Positions 1-8,072 are shown, numbered from the stretch's first letter. The stretch is DNA of 49,613 nucleotides from Arthrobacter sp. ISL-30 (GCF_018613855.1 NZ_JAGGPK010000048.1:1-49613); one strand, 5' to 3'. Numbers and translations are program-made. Notes: generated by a model from the letters alone, not told the origin.

Positions 1-2
1 CA

Positions 3-21
3 GCATCGGTGGATCAAGGCT
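3..21. repeat. 19-base inverted repeat shared with the right end of the window
   Basis: The plus strand here is identical to the reverse complement of the last 19 bases of the window (49595-49613). Read on the plus strand it encodes HRWIKA followed directly by stop codons TAG and TGA. At the right end the same residues open a longer SUKH-type reading frame. The minus-strand stop codon of the first gene lies inside the repeat. It may mark a recombination point, a truncated paralogue or simply an assembly break. Confidence 0.85.
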
Positions 22-775
22 TAGTGAGGTCCGTGATTTGCGAGGACCAACTAGATCGAAGGTCTGCCCAGCGTCGGTGAACCATGTTGTGGCTCAAAGC
101 CCGGAGATCCAATACAAGTGCGCTAACCGGATTCCATGGCTTGGGAAGTGTTGGATTTGCGTTGAGAATTCCTCGCACGCACTCACATTGAATGCAGCCG
201 GTCAGAAGCAAGACTGCAACGGGCGGCACGTAAGACATGCCCAATGTCAGTGCCATAGAGATAAATGCGGCGGCAGGAAATCCGTAGGCCAAGACTCTCA
301 TCAGAATCGAAAGGACTTTGCGTCCTTCATTAGAAGCATTTAGGGCAGCCACTGCCGGAACCAGGCTCCGAACAGGGCGAGAAGTCCTGCATAGAAGCAA
401 ATAAAGCGCAACCGCGCCGCGATTCGAGTCTTTTTCACCCATATGCAGCGCAACCCAAGTCAATCCTCGGAAAGGAGCCGTTGCCGCAATGAGCGCCAAC
501 ATAAATTTGGATGGATTACGGAAGTCCAATCGGGTCGACAACGTTGCTGCTTGGTCGGATCCAAGGTCTTCCGGCGAGTGTCGTTCGAGTCGACTGAGGG
601 CAAGAATGGCACCACCCAGCGCTATAAGTGGCGCCATGCCGGCTGCATCAAGCTCAAACGTCCTGACTGCTTCAAGTAGATGATTTCCAAAGGTGCCTTC
701 CGCTTTCCCCGGAAAATAAGTCTGGGCCGCTCCAGAGTAGGACTGCTGTTCAAAAAAGGACGGCGCCACCTCCAA
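14..775 (-). CDS. Predicted multi-pass membrane protein, unknown function
   Basis: I do not recognise this 253-residue protein. Hydrophobic stretches lie at about residues 45-61, 90-109 and 160-195, so it is probably an integral membrane protein. The segment before the last helices is basic. The frame opens with TTG at 775, with a GTG two codons later. A GGAGG overlaps this start rather than preceding it, so the start is uncertain. The stop falls inside the terminal inverted repeat. Long clean frame and hydrophobic pattern support a real gene; no neighbour suggests a role. Confidence 0.55.
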   Translation of the reverse strand: MEVAPSFFEQQSYSGAAQTYFPGKAEGTFGNHLLEAVRTFELDAAGMAPLIALGGAILALSRLERHSPEDLGSDQAATLSTRLDFRNPSKFMLALIAATAPFRGLTWVALHMGEKDSNRGAVALYLLLCRTSRPVRSLVPAVAALNASNEGRKVLSILMRVLAYGFPAAAFISMALTLGMSYVPPVAVLLLTGCIQCECVRGILNANPTLPKPWNPVSALVLDLRALSHNMVHRRWADLRSSWSSQITDLTKP

Positions 776-918
776 AAATTAACCCGATGTCAAAGGCAAT
801 GCTCCTACGTTCCTTCCGGCCAGCTTCATGCAGGCTATTTAGAGATGCCAATTTTATGGGTTTGGTCATAAGACGAGGCTAGGACGAAGGTATAACAGGG
901 AAGCGGCCATATGGTGCT

Positions 919-1018
919 GGCCTTTGACGGGGCTGGGGGTCACGCAGCACACTTTTGCCTAGCGCCGACCACGGCCAGCCCTCGTTTCCAGAGACCAGGT
1001 GCCCCGGGGTCAAAGGCC
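919..1018. repeat. Nested inverted repeats in intergenic DNA
   Basis: GGCCTTTGAC at 919-928 is the exact reverse complement of GTCAAAGGCC at 1009-1018. Inside it GGGCTGG (about 930-936) pairs with CCAGCCC (about 975-981). The 775-1065 interval otherwise shows no gene. It may be a transcription-end structure or a decayed element; nothing decides between them. Confidence 0.45.
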
Positions 1019-1064
1019 TTCGGGGCCTGACGCCCGATCGGCTCGATCAATCTCCCGCTTATCG

Positions 1065-1424
1065 TCAATACCGGCCGCTCCGCTGTCCGGCCAGCAGCCG
1101 GGCCACTTCCTCGATGAGGTCGTAGGGGACAGGCTTGTTATGTGGAAATTTCAGCGTTCCCTTCGCGGCGCGATACGGCGTGATTCGCCGCTCGAAGTCC
1201 TCGTCTCCGTCCGGAATCGGGTAGACGGAAAAGTGATGCTTCCAGCCCGCGAAGTAGACCACATAGTGATCATTAAGCCTGATGGTTGGCAGGCCATAGC
1301 TGATCTTCTCGCCAGCGTTAGGAACTGCCGCGTGGCACCGCCGTCGGATTTCCTGGAGGACCTGCTGCACGTCGGGTGGATAGGAAGCGATGTACTCTTC
1401 GATAGTTGCAAAGTGTTCAGCCAT
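1065..1424 (-). CDS. DUF1801 (YdhG-like) domain protein
   Basis: This 119-residue protein has the compact DUF1801 pattern: an N-terminal helix (IEEYIASYPPDVQQVLQEIR), the central EKISYGLPTIRLN segment and the aromatic strand YVVYFAGWKHHFSVYP. These small cytosolic proteins resemble the frataxin-like fold. Their role is not settled; some relatives were named iron chaperones. The length is normal for a single-domain member. A second DUF1801-type protein is at 46985-47449. The family call is good; the function is open. Confidence 0.85.
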   Translation of the reverse strand: MAEHFATIEEYIASYPPDVQQVLQEIRRRCHAAVPNAGEKISYGLPTIRLNDHYVVYFAGWKHHFSVYPIPDGDEDFERRITPYRAAKGTLKFPHNKPVPYDLIEEVARLLAGQRSGRY

Positions 1425-1611
1425 GCTTTGCCTCGCCTTCGGTCCGCTTCGGCCATGCAGGCAGCAAGACGGCTACCGCGTCGTGAGCTCTGCCAATCAC
1501 GCTGCCCCAAGTTTGCCCCAGCGCGCCTCGCCCTACTAGGGAGTTCGCGCCACCAGCGTCGTCCTCGTCGTCCGAGACCGAAACGACAGCAAACTGTGAC
1601 CGACCCGGCAT
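1417..1611 (-). CDS. Possible small ORF overlapping the DUF1801 gene
   Basis: A 64-codon frame starts at ATG 1611 and stops within the first codons of the DUF1801 gene, an 8-base overlap typical of translational coupling. It has an acidic patch (SDDEDD near residues 13-18) and a basic tail. I see no family. A weak AGGG lies about 15 bases upstream. It could be a genuine short gene, a degraded 5' part of an older longer gene, or chance. Confidence 0.25.
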   Translation of the reverse strand: MPGRSQFAVVSVSDDEDDAGGANSLVGRGALGQTWGSVIGRAHDAVAVLLPAWPKRTEGEAKHG

Positions 1612-1678
1612 CGCTACTGTCTCACCCTGCTGCTTGACTATGGGCAGGCGATATTCCGTGGATGGACGGGGGGCAGTG

Positions 1679-2977
1679 ATGCACAGGATTCGAACGGCTA
1701 AATTCGTGGCAGCTGCGGCCGCGCTGACCCTGACGGCGTGCTCGTCGCCCAGCCCCGAATTGCTGAAAGCCGACGGCGTCGAGAGGGTTTCGCTGCAACT
1801 CTCCGAATACGACGCCGACGTGCGGGCCTTGCGGAACTCCGCTTTTGTGCTCGGCAGCGCCCTGCTGGAAAACGGCGGCGACGGGTCCGACGGAAACACC
1901 GTCTCGTCGCCAGGCAGTTTGCTCATCGCCCTGGCGATGCTCCGCGCAGGTGCCTCCGGCGAAACGGCCGTCGAGTTGGACGAGGTGCTGGGATTGGCAG
2001 GGGTGCGTCGGGACGAGGCTATGAACGCCCTTCTCGCCTCATTGGAGGATTTCGACGGCGACCCCGGGTCCGTGGACGAGGATAACCCGCCAAAGCATCC
2101 CGTGCTGCACTCGGCCAACGGCTTATTCGTGGATAGGAACGTAACCACAGGCCCCGGTTATCTGGACACACTGGCGCGACATTACGGAACGGGGGTCTTT
2201 CCGGTGGACTTCAGTAACGAAGCGGCCACCAAACCTGCCATCGACGCGTGGGTGGATCGGAACACCGGTGGCCGGATCAAGCAGGCGCCAGCGAAATACG
2301 ACGTCAGGAACACCTTCAGCCTGCTCAATGCCCTCTATTTTGCCGCCGCATGGCAGCATCCATTCGACGCCAACAGGACCTTTGACAGCCCCTTCACGAA
2401 GGCAGATGGCGAGCAGATCATGGCACCCGCCATGCGAAACGAACTCAAGGTCGCGTACGCCGAAGGTGCCGGCTGGCGTGGAGTGGACCTGCCCTACGCC
2501 GAAGGGTTCGTGATGAGGCTGATCCTGCCTGACCAAGCGGAGGGCGGCGACAAGGGGACGGGTACGAAGTTCGGAGCGGCAAAGCTCACGGACATCGCGG
2601 AGGCTTTCGGCGGTGCGGAGCCAGCCCAAGCCCAGGCCCAGGTCCAGGTCCAGCTACCCACCTGGGATCACAAGACCAGTTTCGATCTCCGCGAAGTGAT
2701 GGCTGAGCTAGGACTGCAGAAGACACTCAGCACCAACATTGACTTTGACGCCATCCAACGGGAACTGATGCTGACTCAGGCTGCCCAAGCTGCCAACATC
2801 ACCGTCGCGGAAAAGGGAACGGTGGCTGCAGCGGTCACGCAGATCAACGGCATGGTCACCAGCGCCCCGCCTGTGCCCGCAATATCCATCGAATTTGACC
2901 GGGCGTTCCACTACCAGGTTGTTCACGTCGAAACCGGCCTACCGCTGTTCATGGGGACGGTCGCTGACCCGCGCTGA
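1679..2977 (+). CDS. Serpin-family lipoprotein (serine protease inhibitor)
   Basis: The 432-residue product is predicted to be a secreted, lipid-anchored serpin that traps target proteases by cleavage of its reactive loop. The N-terminus is a lipoprotein signal with lipobox LTAC, Cys21. The serpin hinge is clear (EKGTVAAAVT) and the C-terminal signature FDRAFHYQVVHVETGLPLFM leads to a GTVADP end. By alignment to the 17-residue hinge-to-P1 spacing of alpha-1-antitrypsin, Thr-Ser would be P1-P1'. The frame extends to 1634, but ATG 1679 places the signal peptide at the N-terminus, so I chose it. It stands alone and converges on the TAXI operon. Confidence 0.9.
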   Translation: MHRIRTAKFVAAAAALTLTACSSPSPELLKADGVERVSLQLSEYDADVRALRNSAFVLGSALLENGGDGSDGNTVSSPGSLLIALAMLRAGASGETAVELDEVLGLAGVRRDEAMNALLASLEDFDGDPGSVDEDNPPKHPVLHSANGLFVDRNVTTGPGYLDTLARHYGTGVFPVDFSNEAATKPAIDAWVDRNTGGRIKQAPAKYDVRNTFSLLNALYFAAAWQHPFDANRTFDSPFTKADGEQIMAPAMRNELKVAYAEGAGWRGVDLPYAEGFVMRLILPDQAEGGDKGTGTKFGAAKLTDIAEAFGGAEPAQAQAQVQVQLPTWDHKTSFDLREVMAELGLQKTLSTNIDFDAIQRELMLTQAAQAANITVAEKGTVAAAVTQINGMVTSAPPVPAISIEFDRAFHYQVVHVETGLPLFMGTVADPR

Positions 2978-3044
2978 AGGCGGCTCTGCTCTGAAGGGGG
3001 CTCCGCGCCGCCGTCGTTCTGCATCGCCCAACTGGGTCGCAGTT

Positions 3045-3074
3045 GTTGTCGTTATCAGGGTTCATAACGACAAC
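3045..3074. terminator. Hairpin between convergent serpin and TAXI genes
   Basis: GTTGTCGTTAT (3045-3055) and ATAACGACAAC (3064-3074) form a perfect 11-base-pair stem with an 8-base loop. It lies between two convergent genes, so a bidirectional terminator is the natural reading. There is no clear T run on either side. Confidence 0.6.
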
Positions 3075-3101
3075 TAATGCCAGTTACTTGGGTGGGAGGC
3101 G

Positions 3102-4136
3102 TTAGCCGTGAAGCGTCCGGTAGGCGGCAGCAGCCGCTGGGTGAAGCGGAACTCCCGCGGTGTTGATGAGCGTCTCCGGACTCAGGAACTGAACGCCCAG
3201 GCTGGATTTGGGAATGAGTTCCTGGGCGTGGTTCACCAACAATTCGACGGTGCCCTTGACGATGCGTTCATCCAGGTCGTTCCGGCACAGGAGCAGGTTG
3301 GCCACCCCGACCGTCCACACCGCCGACGCTCCCTCATAGCTGTTTGCAGGGATGAGGACCCGATCGTAGAAGGCGCCGTAACGCGTCCGCGTCGCCGGGA
3401 TCAGGGCGGAGAGGTCGAGCAACCTGATTCCGACTTCCTTGTTGGCAGCCGTGATGGCAGCTGTGGGCACCCCGCCGGACCAGAACAGCGCATCCACGGA
3501 CCCCTCGCGCAATGCTGCGAGCCCATTATTGAGGCCGAGGTTCAGCTCTGTGATCGTATTCGCTGCTGAAGGGTTGGCGGCAGAGGCACCAAGTCCGGAC
3601 GCCGCGATGATCCGATGCGTGGTCAGTGACGTTCCTGAACCGGCCTCACCGATGGCGGCAGTCTTGCCGGCAAGGTCGCCAAATTGTCGAATGTCGCTGT
3701 CCTTCCGGACAATGCAGTGCACATAGTTTTCGTACACCTTGCCGAGGGCGACCAGCCCACCCGCGGCGGTGGCCGTAGCCTGCTCTGCCGCCGCAGCCTG
3801 CTCCGCCGCCGCATCTGCCAGAGCGACGGCGAACGTGGCCTCACCATTCAGGAGCCGCTCCATGTTTTCAAGGCTGCCCCCGGTAATCAGTGGCTCGGCA
3901 TTGCTGGCTACCTCATGGCGCTGCAACGACTCGGCAAGCAGGGTGGCAAACTCCAGGTAGAAACCGCCCGTCTCGCCGCCCGCCACGGTGACTTTGCCTG
4001 GCCGTCCCTGCGGAGTGCACGCGGTAAGGCCGGGCAGCAGGAGTCCGGCCAGGCCCATGGCCAGTCCGGCTTTGAGGGCTACCCGACGCGTCGGAAAATC
4101 GGGCGAGGCAAGATCGTCGGAGCGGAGGTCAGTCAT
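3102..4136 (-). CDS. TAXI-family TRAP solute-binding lipoprotein, orphan
   Basis: This 344-residue protein belongs to the TAXI (TRAP-associated extracytoplasmic immunogenic) binding proteins, which bind small carboxylates or amino acids. The N-terminus has a basic Tat-like TRRVALK stretch, a hydrophobic segment and lipobox LTAC (Cys40). The mature part opens with the family's VTVAGGETGGFYLEFATLLA and carries GEAGSGTSLTTHRI in the ligand-pocket region. Its ATG overlaps the kinase stop (TGATG), so it is translationally coupled to the two-component genes. No TRAP membrane subunit is encoded in the window. I infer a sensory role for this protein, passing ligand state to the kinase, rather than a transport role. 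Homology is strong; the role is inference. Confidence 0.88.
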   Translation of the reverse strand: MTDLRSDDLASPDFPTRRVALKAGLAMGLAGLLLPGLTACTPQGRPGKVTVAGGETGGFYLEFATLLAESLQRHEVASNAEPLITGGSLENMERLLNGEATFAVALADAAAEQAAAAEQATATAAGGLVALGKVYENYVHCIVRKDSDIRQFGDLAGKTAAIGEAGSGTSLTTHRIIAASGLGASAANPSAANTITELNLGLNNGLAALREGSVDALFWSGGVPTAAITAANKEVGIRLLDLSALIPATRTRYGAFYDRVLIPANSYEGASAVWTVGVANLLLCRNDLDERIVKGTVELLVNHAQELIPKSSLGVQFLSPETLINTAGVPLHPAAAAAYRTLHG

Positions 4137-5578
4137 CAGGACACCGCCGGGCCGGAGGGGACAAGCTGTGGGGCGGGTCGACGGGGAAATTCGATGCGGG
4201 CAATCAGCCCATGCGGTGATCGTTCCTCCAGCACCAGGCGGGCTCCATTCGCCTCCGCCAGCCTGTCCACGATGGTCATGCCAAGGCCATTGCCCCGAAT
4301 CTCCCGATGCCGTGGGGATCGCCAGAACCGAGTGGTGGACGCTGCCCGTTCCTCGGCTGAGAGCCCGGGACCGTCGTCGGATATCTCAATCGACGTCGCT
4401 TCCGGGCGATCGTGAATACCCACAGAGATGTGGCCGCCGGGGGCATATTTGATGGCGTTGGTGAGGAGCTCTCCAACCATGTGGGCCAGTTCATCCGCAT
4501 TGCATGCCAGCTGCAACGGCGGCTCAGGCGGGGCCTGCAGCTCCAGGGTGCTTCCGGCGAGCCGCGCGGCGGGCGCGGCCCGTTCCACTTCCTCCTGCAG
4601 GACAGAGAAGGGATCGATGGGGGCCTGGCCTCCACGGGAAGCGGGGCCTAGCGGGCCCCTGGCTGAGCCCTCGAACGCTTTGTGCTCCGCGGCCGCGAGC
4701 TTGAGTACGCCGTCCAGGAGCTCTTCCACGCGTTCCACCTCTGCCACTACCCCTGCCGCCGCAGCTTGTTCCCTGTCAGTTTGCAGTTCAAGCTGCAGCA
4801 GATCGATCCTCAACCGCAGGGCGCCCACCGGGTTGCGCAACTGGTGGGAGGTGTCTGCGATCAGCTGGCGTTGGGAATCGATACTTTCGCTGACGGTTTG
4901 GGCCATCCTGCTGAAGGAACGGCTCAGTTCCCTTAGCTCCGGCGGACCGGCCTCAGGGAGCTGGCTTGTTTTTCCCGTTGACTCGAGTTCCGTCACGGCG
5001 GAGTTCAGGCGATGAACGGGACGCAGCACCCATCCGGTCACGCGCGCCGCGGCCAGGAGAAGGACAGTCCCCAGGGCGGCCGCCGCCAGTCCGACGACGA
5101 GCCATCGTTCCCGCAGTTTCTGCCTCGCCGCCTCCAGGTTCACTTCGAGGACAGCCTCGCCCAGGACCTGATTGGCGCTTCCAAAGGACCGGGAGATGAC
5201 CTCGGAGCCGGCTCCAAATGGCTGAAGGGCGGGAAGGGTAGTGTCGCTGAGGTTCAGGCTGGCCCGGGATAACGCCTCACGCACTTCTGCCCGATCCTCA
5301 CCAAGGCCGCCCGAGCGCAAGGTGCCTTGCGGCAGCCGGATCAGGATTCCTTCACCATACAGTCTCGAGTAGCCATCCATCTCCCTCTGCAGCTGACTGG
5401 AATCGTTGTCCGTTGCCGCGTCATAGGCCACTTGGGCGAAGCGGTTAAGGGCGGCAACACGGTTGATTTGGACCTCTTGGGTGAGCTCCCGGCTGGCGGA
5501 CGTCAGGATCGCATTGGAAACGGCAATCACTATGAGGACGGACAGCAGGCTCAGGACGCCCAGGACGCGCAGTTTCAC
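4136..5578 (-). CDS. Sensor histidine kinase
   Basis: This 480-residue membrane kinase has a transmembrane helix at about 7-27, an extracytoplasmic region of about 125 residues, a second helix at about 159-180 and a HAMP linker to about 230. The HisKA phosphorylation site is SHQLRNPVG (His245). The C-terminal ATPase domain has N box ELLTNAIKYAPGG, G1 ISDDGPGL and G2 RGNGLGMTIV. The start is GTG at 5578 and overlaps the regulator stop (GTGA). The order regulator-kinase-binding protein, with overlaps at both junctions, argues for one stoichiometric signalling unit. It is similar in layout to TctE-type carboxylate sensors; the ligand is not known. Confidence 0.93.
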   Translation of the reverse strand: MKLRVLGVLSLLSVLIVIAVSNAILTSASRELTQEVQINRVAALNRFAQVAYDAATDNDSSQLQREMDGYSRLYGEGILIRLPQGTLRSGGLGEDRAEVREALSRASLNLSDTTLPALQPFGAGSEVISRSFGSANQVLGEAVLEVNLEAARQKLRERWLVVGLAAAALGTVLLLAAARVTGWVLRPVHRLNSAVTELESTGKTSQLPEAGPPELRELSRSFSRMAQTVSESIDSQRQLIADTSHQLRNPVGALRLRIDLLQLELQTDREQAAAAGVVAEVERVEELLDGVLKLAAAEHKAFEGSARGPLGPASRGGQAPIDPFSVLQEEVERAAPAARLAGSTLELQAPPEPPLQLACNADELAHMVGELLTNAIKYAPGGHISVGIHDRPEATSIEISDDGPGLSAEERAASTTRFWRSPRHREIRGNGLGMTIVDRLAEANGARLVLEERSPHGLIARIEFPRRPAPQLVPSGPAVS

Positions 5579-6243
5579 GCGGGATCCGCCTCAATCCGGT
5601 AGCCGACGCCGCGGACATTGATGATGAAACCGGGGAGCTGGAGTTTTGACCTCAACCCCGTCAAGTGCACGTCGAGTGACCGTGACGAGGCCAGGAAAGC
5701 GTCACCCCACAGCGCGTCCAGAATCTGTTCCCGGGTGACCACTGATCCGGCATGCCGGGCCAGCAGGGCGAGCAAGTCGAATTCCGTGGCCGTCAACGGG
5801 AGCACCCGGGAACCGACGGTCGCCACGCGCCGGTCAAGGTCGACGTCGAGATCGCCTAGCACGATGCTGTGGTGCTTGTTAGCACTGGAGCGGCCTGTGC
5901 GCCTCGTAACCGCTTCGATCCTGGCCAGCAGCTCAACCAGCTTTACCGGCTTGACGAGGTAGTCGTCCGCTCCGGAGCGCAGGCCGAGGACTACGCTGCG
6001 CTCATCATCCCTGGCTGTGAGAATCAGGATGGGGCACTGGGTGACCTGGCGGAGCTTCCGCAGCACGTCGAGGCCATCGAGATCCGGAAGCCCCAGGTCC
6101 AGCAGGATGACTTCGAATTTTCTGTGGACCAGGAGGGCATCCGCACCACGGGAAACCCTGGTTGCCCGGTGACCGGCAGAAAGCACGGCAGCATCGAGGG
6201 CGGACGCCATGGCGTCGTCGTCCTCGACGATGAGCACTTCCAT
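5575..6243 (-). CDS. OmpR/TctD-type response regulator
   Basis: This 222-residue regulator has a receiver domain with acidic residues E7-D10, phospho-acceptor Asp49 in LLDLGLPD and the conserved Lys in YLVKPVKL. A C-terminal winged helix follows, with the typical LTATEFDLLALLARHAG and SLDVHLTGLRSKL segments. It is the first gene of the three-gene operon and shares a 240-base intergenic region with the divergent permease. The CCTnAGG repeats in that region are its most likely binding sites. The family is certain; the targets are inferred from position. Confidence 0.94.
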   Translation of the reverse strand: MEVLIVEDDDAMASALDAAVLSAGHRATRVSRGADALLVHRKFEVILLDLGLPDLDGLDVLRKLRQVTQCPILILTARDDERSVVLGLRSGADDYLVKPVKLVELLARIEAVTRRTGRSSANKHHSIVLGDLDVDLDRRVATVGSRVLPLTATEFDLLALLARHAGSVVTREQILDALWGDAFLASSRSLDVHLTGLRSKLQLPGFIINVRGVGYRIEADPA

Positions 6244-6258
6244 TGCCTGGTCCTTTTT

Positions 6259-6391
6259 CCTGAGGAGGAGTCCCTTTTTTTGCTGGGTTTCCCTGAGGGG
6301 GAGTCCCAGATCGGGCGTCCACGGCCCGTTTGGAGATTACTCCTTCCTGAGGATTTTCGCCTTCCGGGGGAAAACCTAAGGAAGTGTTAGG
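6259..6391. promoter_or_regulatory. Repeated CCTnAGG sites between regulator and permease genes
   Basis: CCTGAGG occurs at 6259-6265, 6292-6298 and 6346-6352, and CCTAAGG at 6375-6381. The first two sit in near-identical 20-base blocks (6255-6274 and 6288-6307) spaced by 33 bases, about three helical turns. The last belongs to an inverted repeat CCTAA (6375-6379) / TTAGG (6387-6391). The heptamer is itself palindromic. The set lies between the start of the response regulator gene and the proposed permease promoter, as expected for an OmpR-type operator array. Confidence 0.5.
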
Positions 6392-6406
6392 AAATCCCCG
6401 CCAGCG

Positions 6407-6435
6407 TTGGTTGTGCCTTGGATCACGCATAGTTT
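6407..6435 (+). promoter_or_regulatory. Candidate promoter of the permease operon
   Basis: TTGGTT (6407-6412) and TAGTTT (6430-6435) are separated by 17 bases, a fair match to a housekeeping sigma factor promoter. It lies just downstream of the CCTnAGG sites and about 50 bases before the small leader ORF. The match is imperfect. Confidence 0.35.
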
Positions 6436-6483
6436 GGCTGGTGTCCTCTGCTTCAGGGGGTCTGTCAATGTCGAGGAGGAACC

Positions 6484-6567
6484 ATGAGCAAGGACGCCGT
6501 GGACAGCACTACAGCACACACAAAACGGTTGCCGATGGCGGCGCCGAGCAGGAAGGTTCGTCGATGA
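6484..6567 (+). CDS. 27-codon leader ORF coupled to the permease gene
   Basis: ATG 6484 follows a strong ribosome site (GAGGAGG at about 6473-6479). The frame runs 27 sense codons and stops at TGA 6565-6567, overlapping the permease ATG at 6564 as ATGA. The peptide begins MSKDAVDSTTAHTKR and is basic at its end. The ribosome site here is better than the GGAAGG before the permease itself, so ribosomes probably load here and re-initiate. It may be a leader peptide controlling the permease or a functional microprotein. No family is recognised. Confidence 0.5.
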   Translation: MSKDAVDSTTAHTKRLPMAAPSRKVRR

Positions 6568-7976
6568 GCACGCAGCAAGCACTGCCCCAAACTGAGGCGG
6601 CACAGACTCGCAGAGCAGTCGGAAATATCCTGAAGGGATCCGCGGGCAACCTCGTCGAGTGGTACGACCTCTACGTCTACACAGTCTTCGCCGCGTACTT
6701 CCAGGCTCACTTCTTCAACTCCAAGGATGAGCTTCAGGCCGGCCTGGAAGCGATGGCCGTGTTCTCGACGTCGTTCCTCATGCGCCCCATCGGCGCCTGG
6801 TTCTTCGGCCGCTACGCCGACCGCAACGGCCGCAAGGCCGCGCTGACCCTGAGTGTGACCCTGATGTCCGCCGGTTCCTTCGCGATAGCCGTGCTGCCCA
6901 CCCAGGACGTCATCGGCATCTGGGCCATGATCCTGCTGGTTCTGGTCCGTCTGCTCCAGGGCTTCTCCGTCGGTGGCGAATACGGCACGAGCGCCACGTA
7001 CATGTCCGAGGCAGCCACATCCAGGCGCCGCGGCTTCTTCTCCAGCTTCCAGTACGTGACGCTAATCGGCGGCCAGATGCTGGCCCTGCTGGTCCTGGTG
7101 ATCCTGCAAAACGTCATGGCCAAGGATGCACTTACCGAGTGGGGCTGGCGGATCCCCTTCGCCCTGGGCGGTGCGGCGGCCCTGGTTGTCCTGTGGCTCC
7201 GCCGGTCCATGGAGGAAACCGTCTCCGCAGACCAGATCCGGGCGGCGCACGTTCCGGTGGCGGGCGAGGCTCAGCCGGGCACCATGAAGCTGCTGTTCAC
7301 CATGCACTGGAAGCCCTTGCTCATCTGCATCGGGGTGACCCTCGGCGGCACCGTGGCGTTCTACACGTACACCAACTTCATCCTGAAATTCATGAACGAT
7401 ACCTCAGGCATCGCCAAGACCGACACCTCCGTGATCAACTTCTGGGCCCTGTTCATCTTCATGCTCCTCCAGCCCGTCTACGGCCTCATCTCGGACAAGG
7501 TGGGCCGCAAGCCGCTGCTCCTTTGGTTCGGCGTCACTGGCGTTCTCTTCACCTGGCCGCTGCTGTCGACGCTGTCCGGGACCAAGGACCCGTTCACGGC
7601 GTTCCTGCTGATGATGGGCGGCCTGCTGATCGTGGGCGGCTACACCTCGATCAACGCGCTGGTGAAGGCGGAACTCTTCCCCGCGTCCATCCGTGCCCTC
7701 GGCGTGGGCCTTGGCTATGCAATCGCCAACTCCCTGTTTGGCGGCACGGTTCCGCTGATCGGAGCGGCCCTGCAGAAGGTGGGACAGGTGGAACTGTTCT
7801 TCACCTACGTCACTGTCGCGATCTTCATTTCGCTGCTGGTTTACATTTTCGCCCTGAAGAACAAGAAGTCGACCCACCTGGATGAAGAGCAGGGCAGCGC
7901 GTTTGGTCCGTCCGGTTCGGCCCGGTTTGCGGACGACGCAGCCAGGGACGAGGACGGTGACCTGGCCAAGGTCTAG
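6564..7976 (+). CDS. kgtP: MHS-family MFS permease, KgtP-like (2-oxoglutarate/dicarboxylate)
   Basis: This 470-residue transporter belongs to the metabolite:H+ symporter branch of the major facilitator superfamily. It follows E. coli KgtP closely: GNLVEWYDLYVYT (residues 28-40), FLMRPIGAWFFGR, the loop motif GRYADRNGRK (82-91), GFSVGGEYGTSATYMSEA, SSFQYVTLIGGQ and ALTEWGWRIPFALG. Twelve membrane segments are expected. The likely role is proton-coupled uptake of 2-oxoglutarate or a related dicarboxylate. The start at 6564 has GGAAGG upstream and overlaps the small ORF stop. Divergent position opposite the TAXI/two-component operon suggests control by it. Substrate is inferred from similarity. 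Confidence 0.9.
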   Translation: MSTQQALPQTEAAQTRRAVGNILKGSAGNLVEWYDLYVYTVFAAYFQAHFFNSKDELQAGLEAMAVFSTSFLMRPIGAWFFGRYADRNGRKAALTLSVTLMSAGSFAIAVLPTQDVIGIWAMILLVLVRLLQGFSVGGEYGTSATYMSEAATSRRRGFFSSFQYVTLIGGQMLALLVLVILQNVMAKDALTEWGWRIPFALGGAAALVVLWLRRSMEETVSADQIRAAHVPVAGEAQPGTMKLLFTMHWKPLLICIGVTLGGTVAFYTYTNFILKFMNDTSGIAKTDTSVINFWALFIFMLLQPVYGLISDKVGRKPLLLWFGVTGVLFTWPLLSTLSGTKDPFTAFLLMMGGLLIVGGYTSINALVKAELFPASIRALGVGLGYAIANSLFGGTVPLIGAALQKVGQVELFFTYVTVAIFISLLVYIFALKNKKSTHLDEEQGSAFGPSGSARFADDAARDEDGDLAKV

Positions 7977-7995
7977 TTTCCGGTTTCAGGCGTAC

Positions 7996-8037
7996 GACGG
8001 CGGGTGCCCGGCTTGTGCAGGCCGGGCACCCGCCGTC
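7996..8037 (+). terminator. Strong GC hairpin after the permease gene
   Basis: GACGGCGGGTGCCCGGC (7996-8012) pairs perfectly with 8021-8037 around an 8-base loop, giving a 17-base-pair stem 20 bases after the permease stop. There is no T run, which is common for actinobacterial terminators. Confidence 0.8.
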
Positions 8038-8072
8038 GGCGTCCCGTGTGACGCTCACTCACTCCATACGGA

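Noticed and set aside
3684..4415. Open frame antisense to the TAXI and kinase genes
   Set aside because: It is Arg/Gly/Ser-rich with no motif, and crosses the coupled start-stop junction of two well-identified genes.
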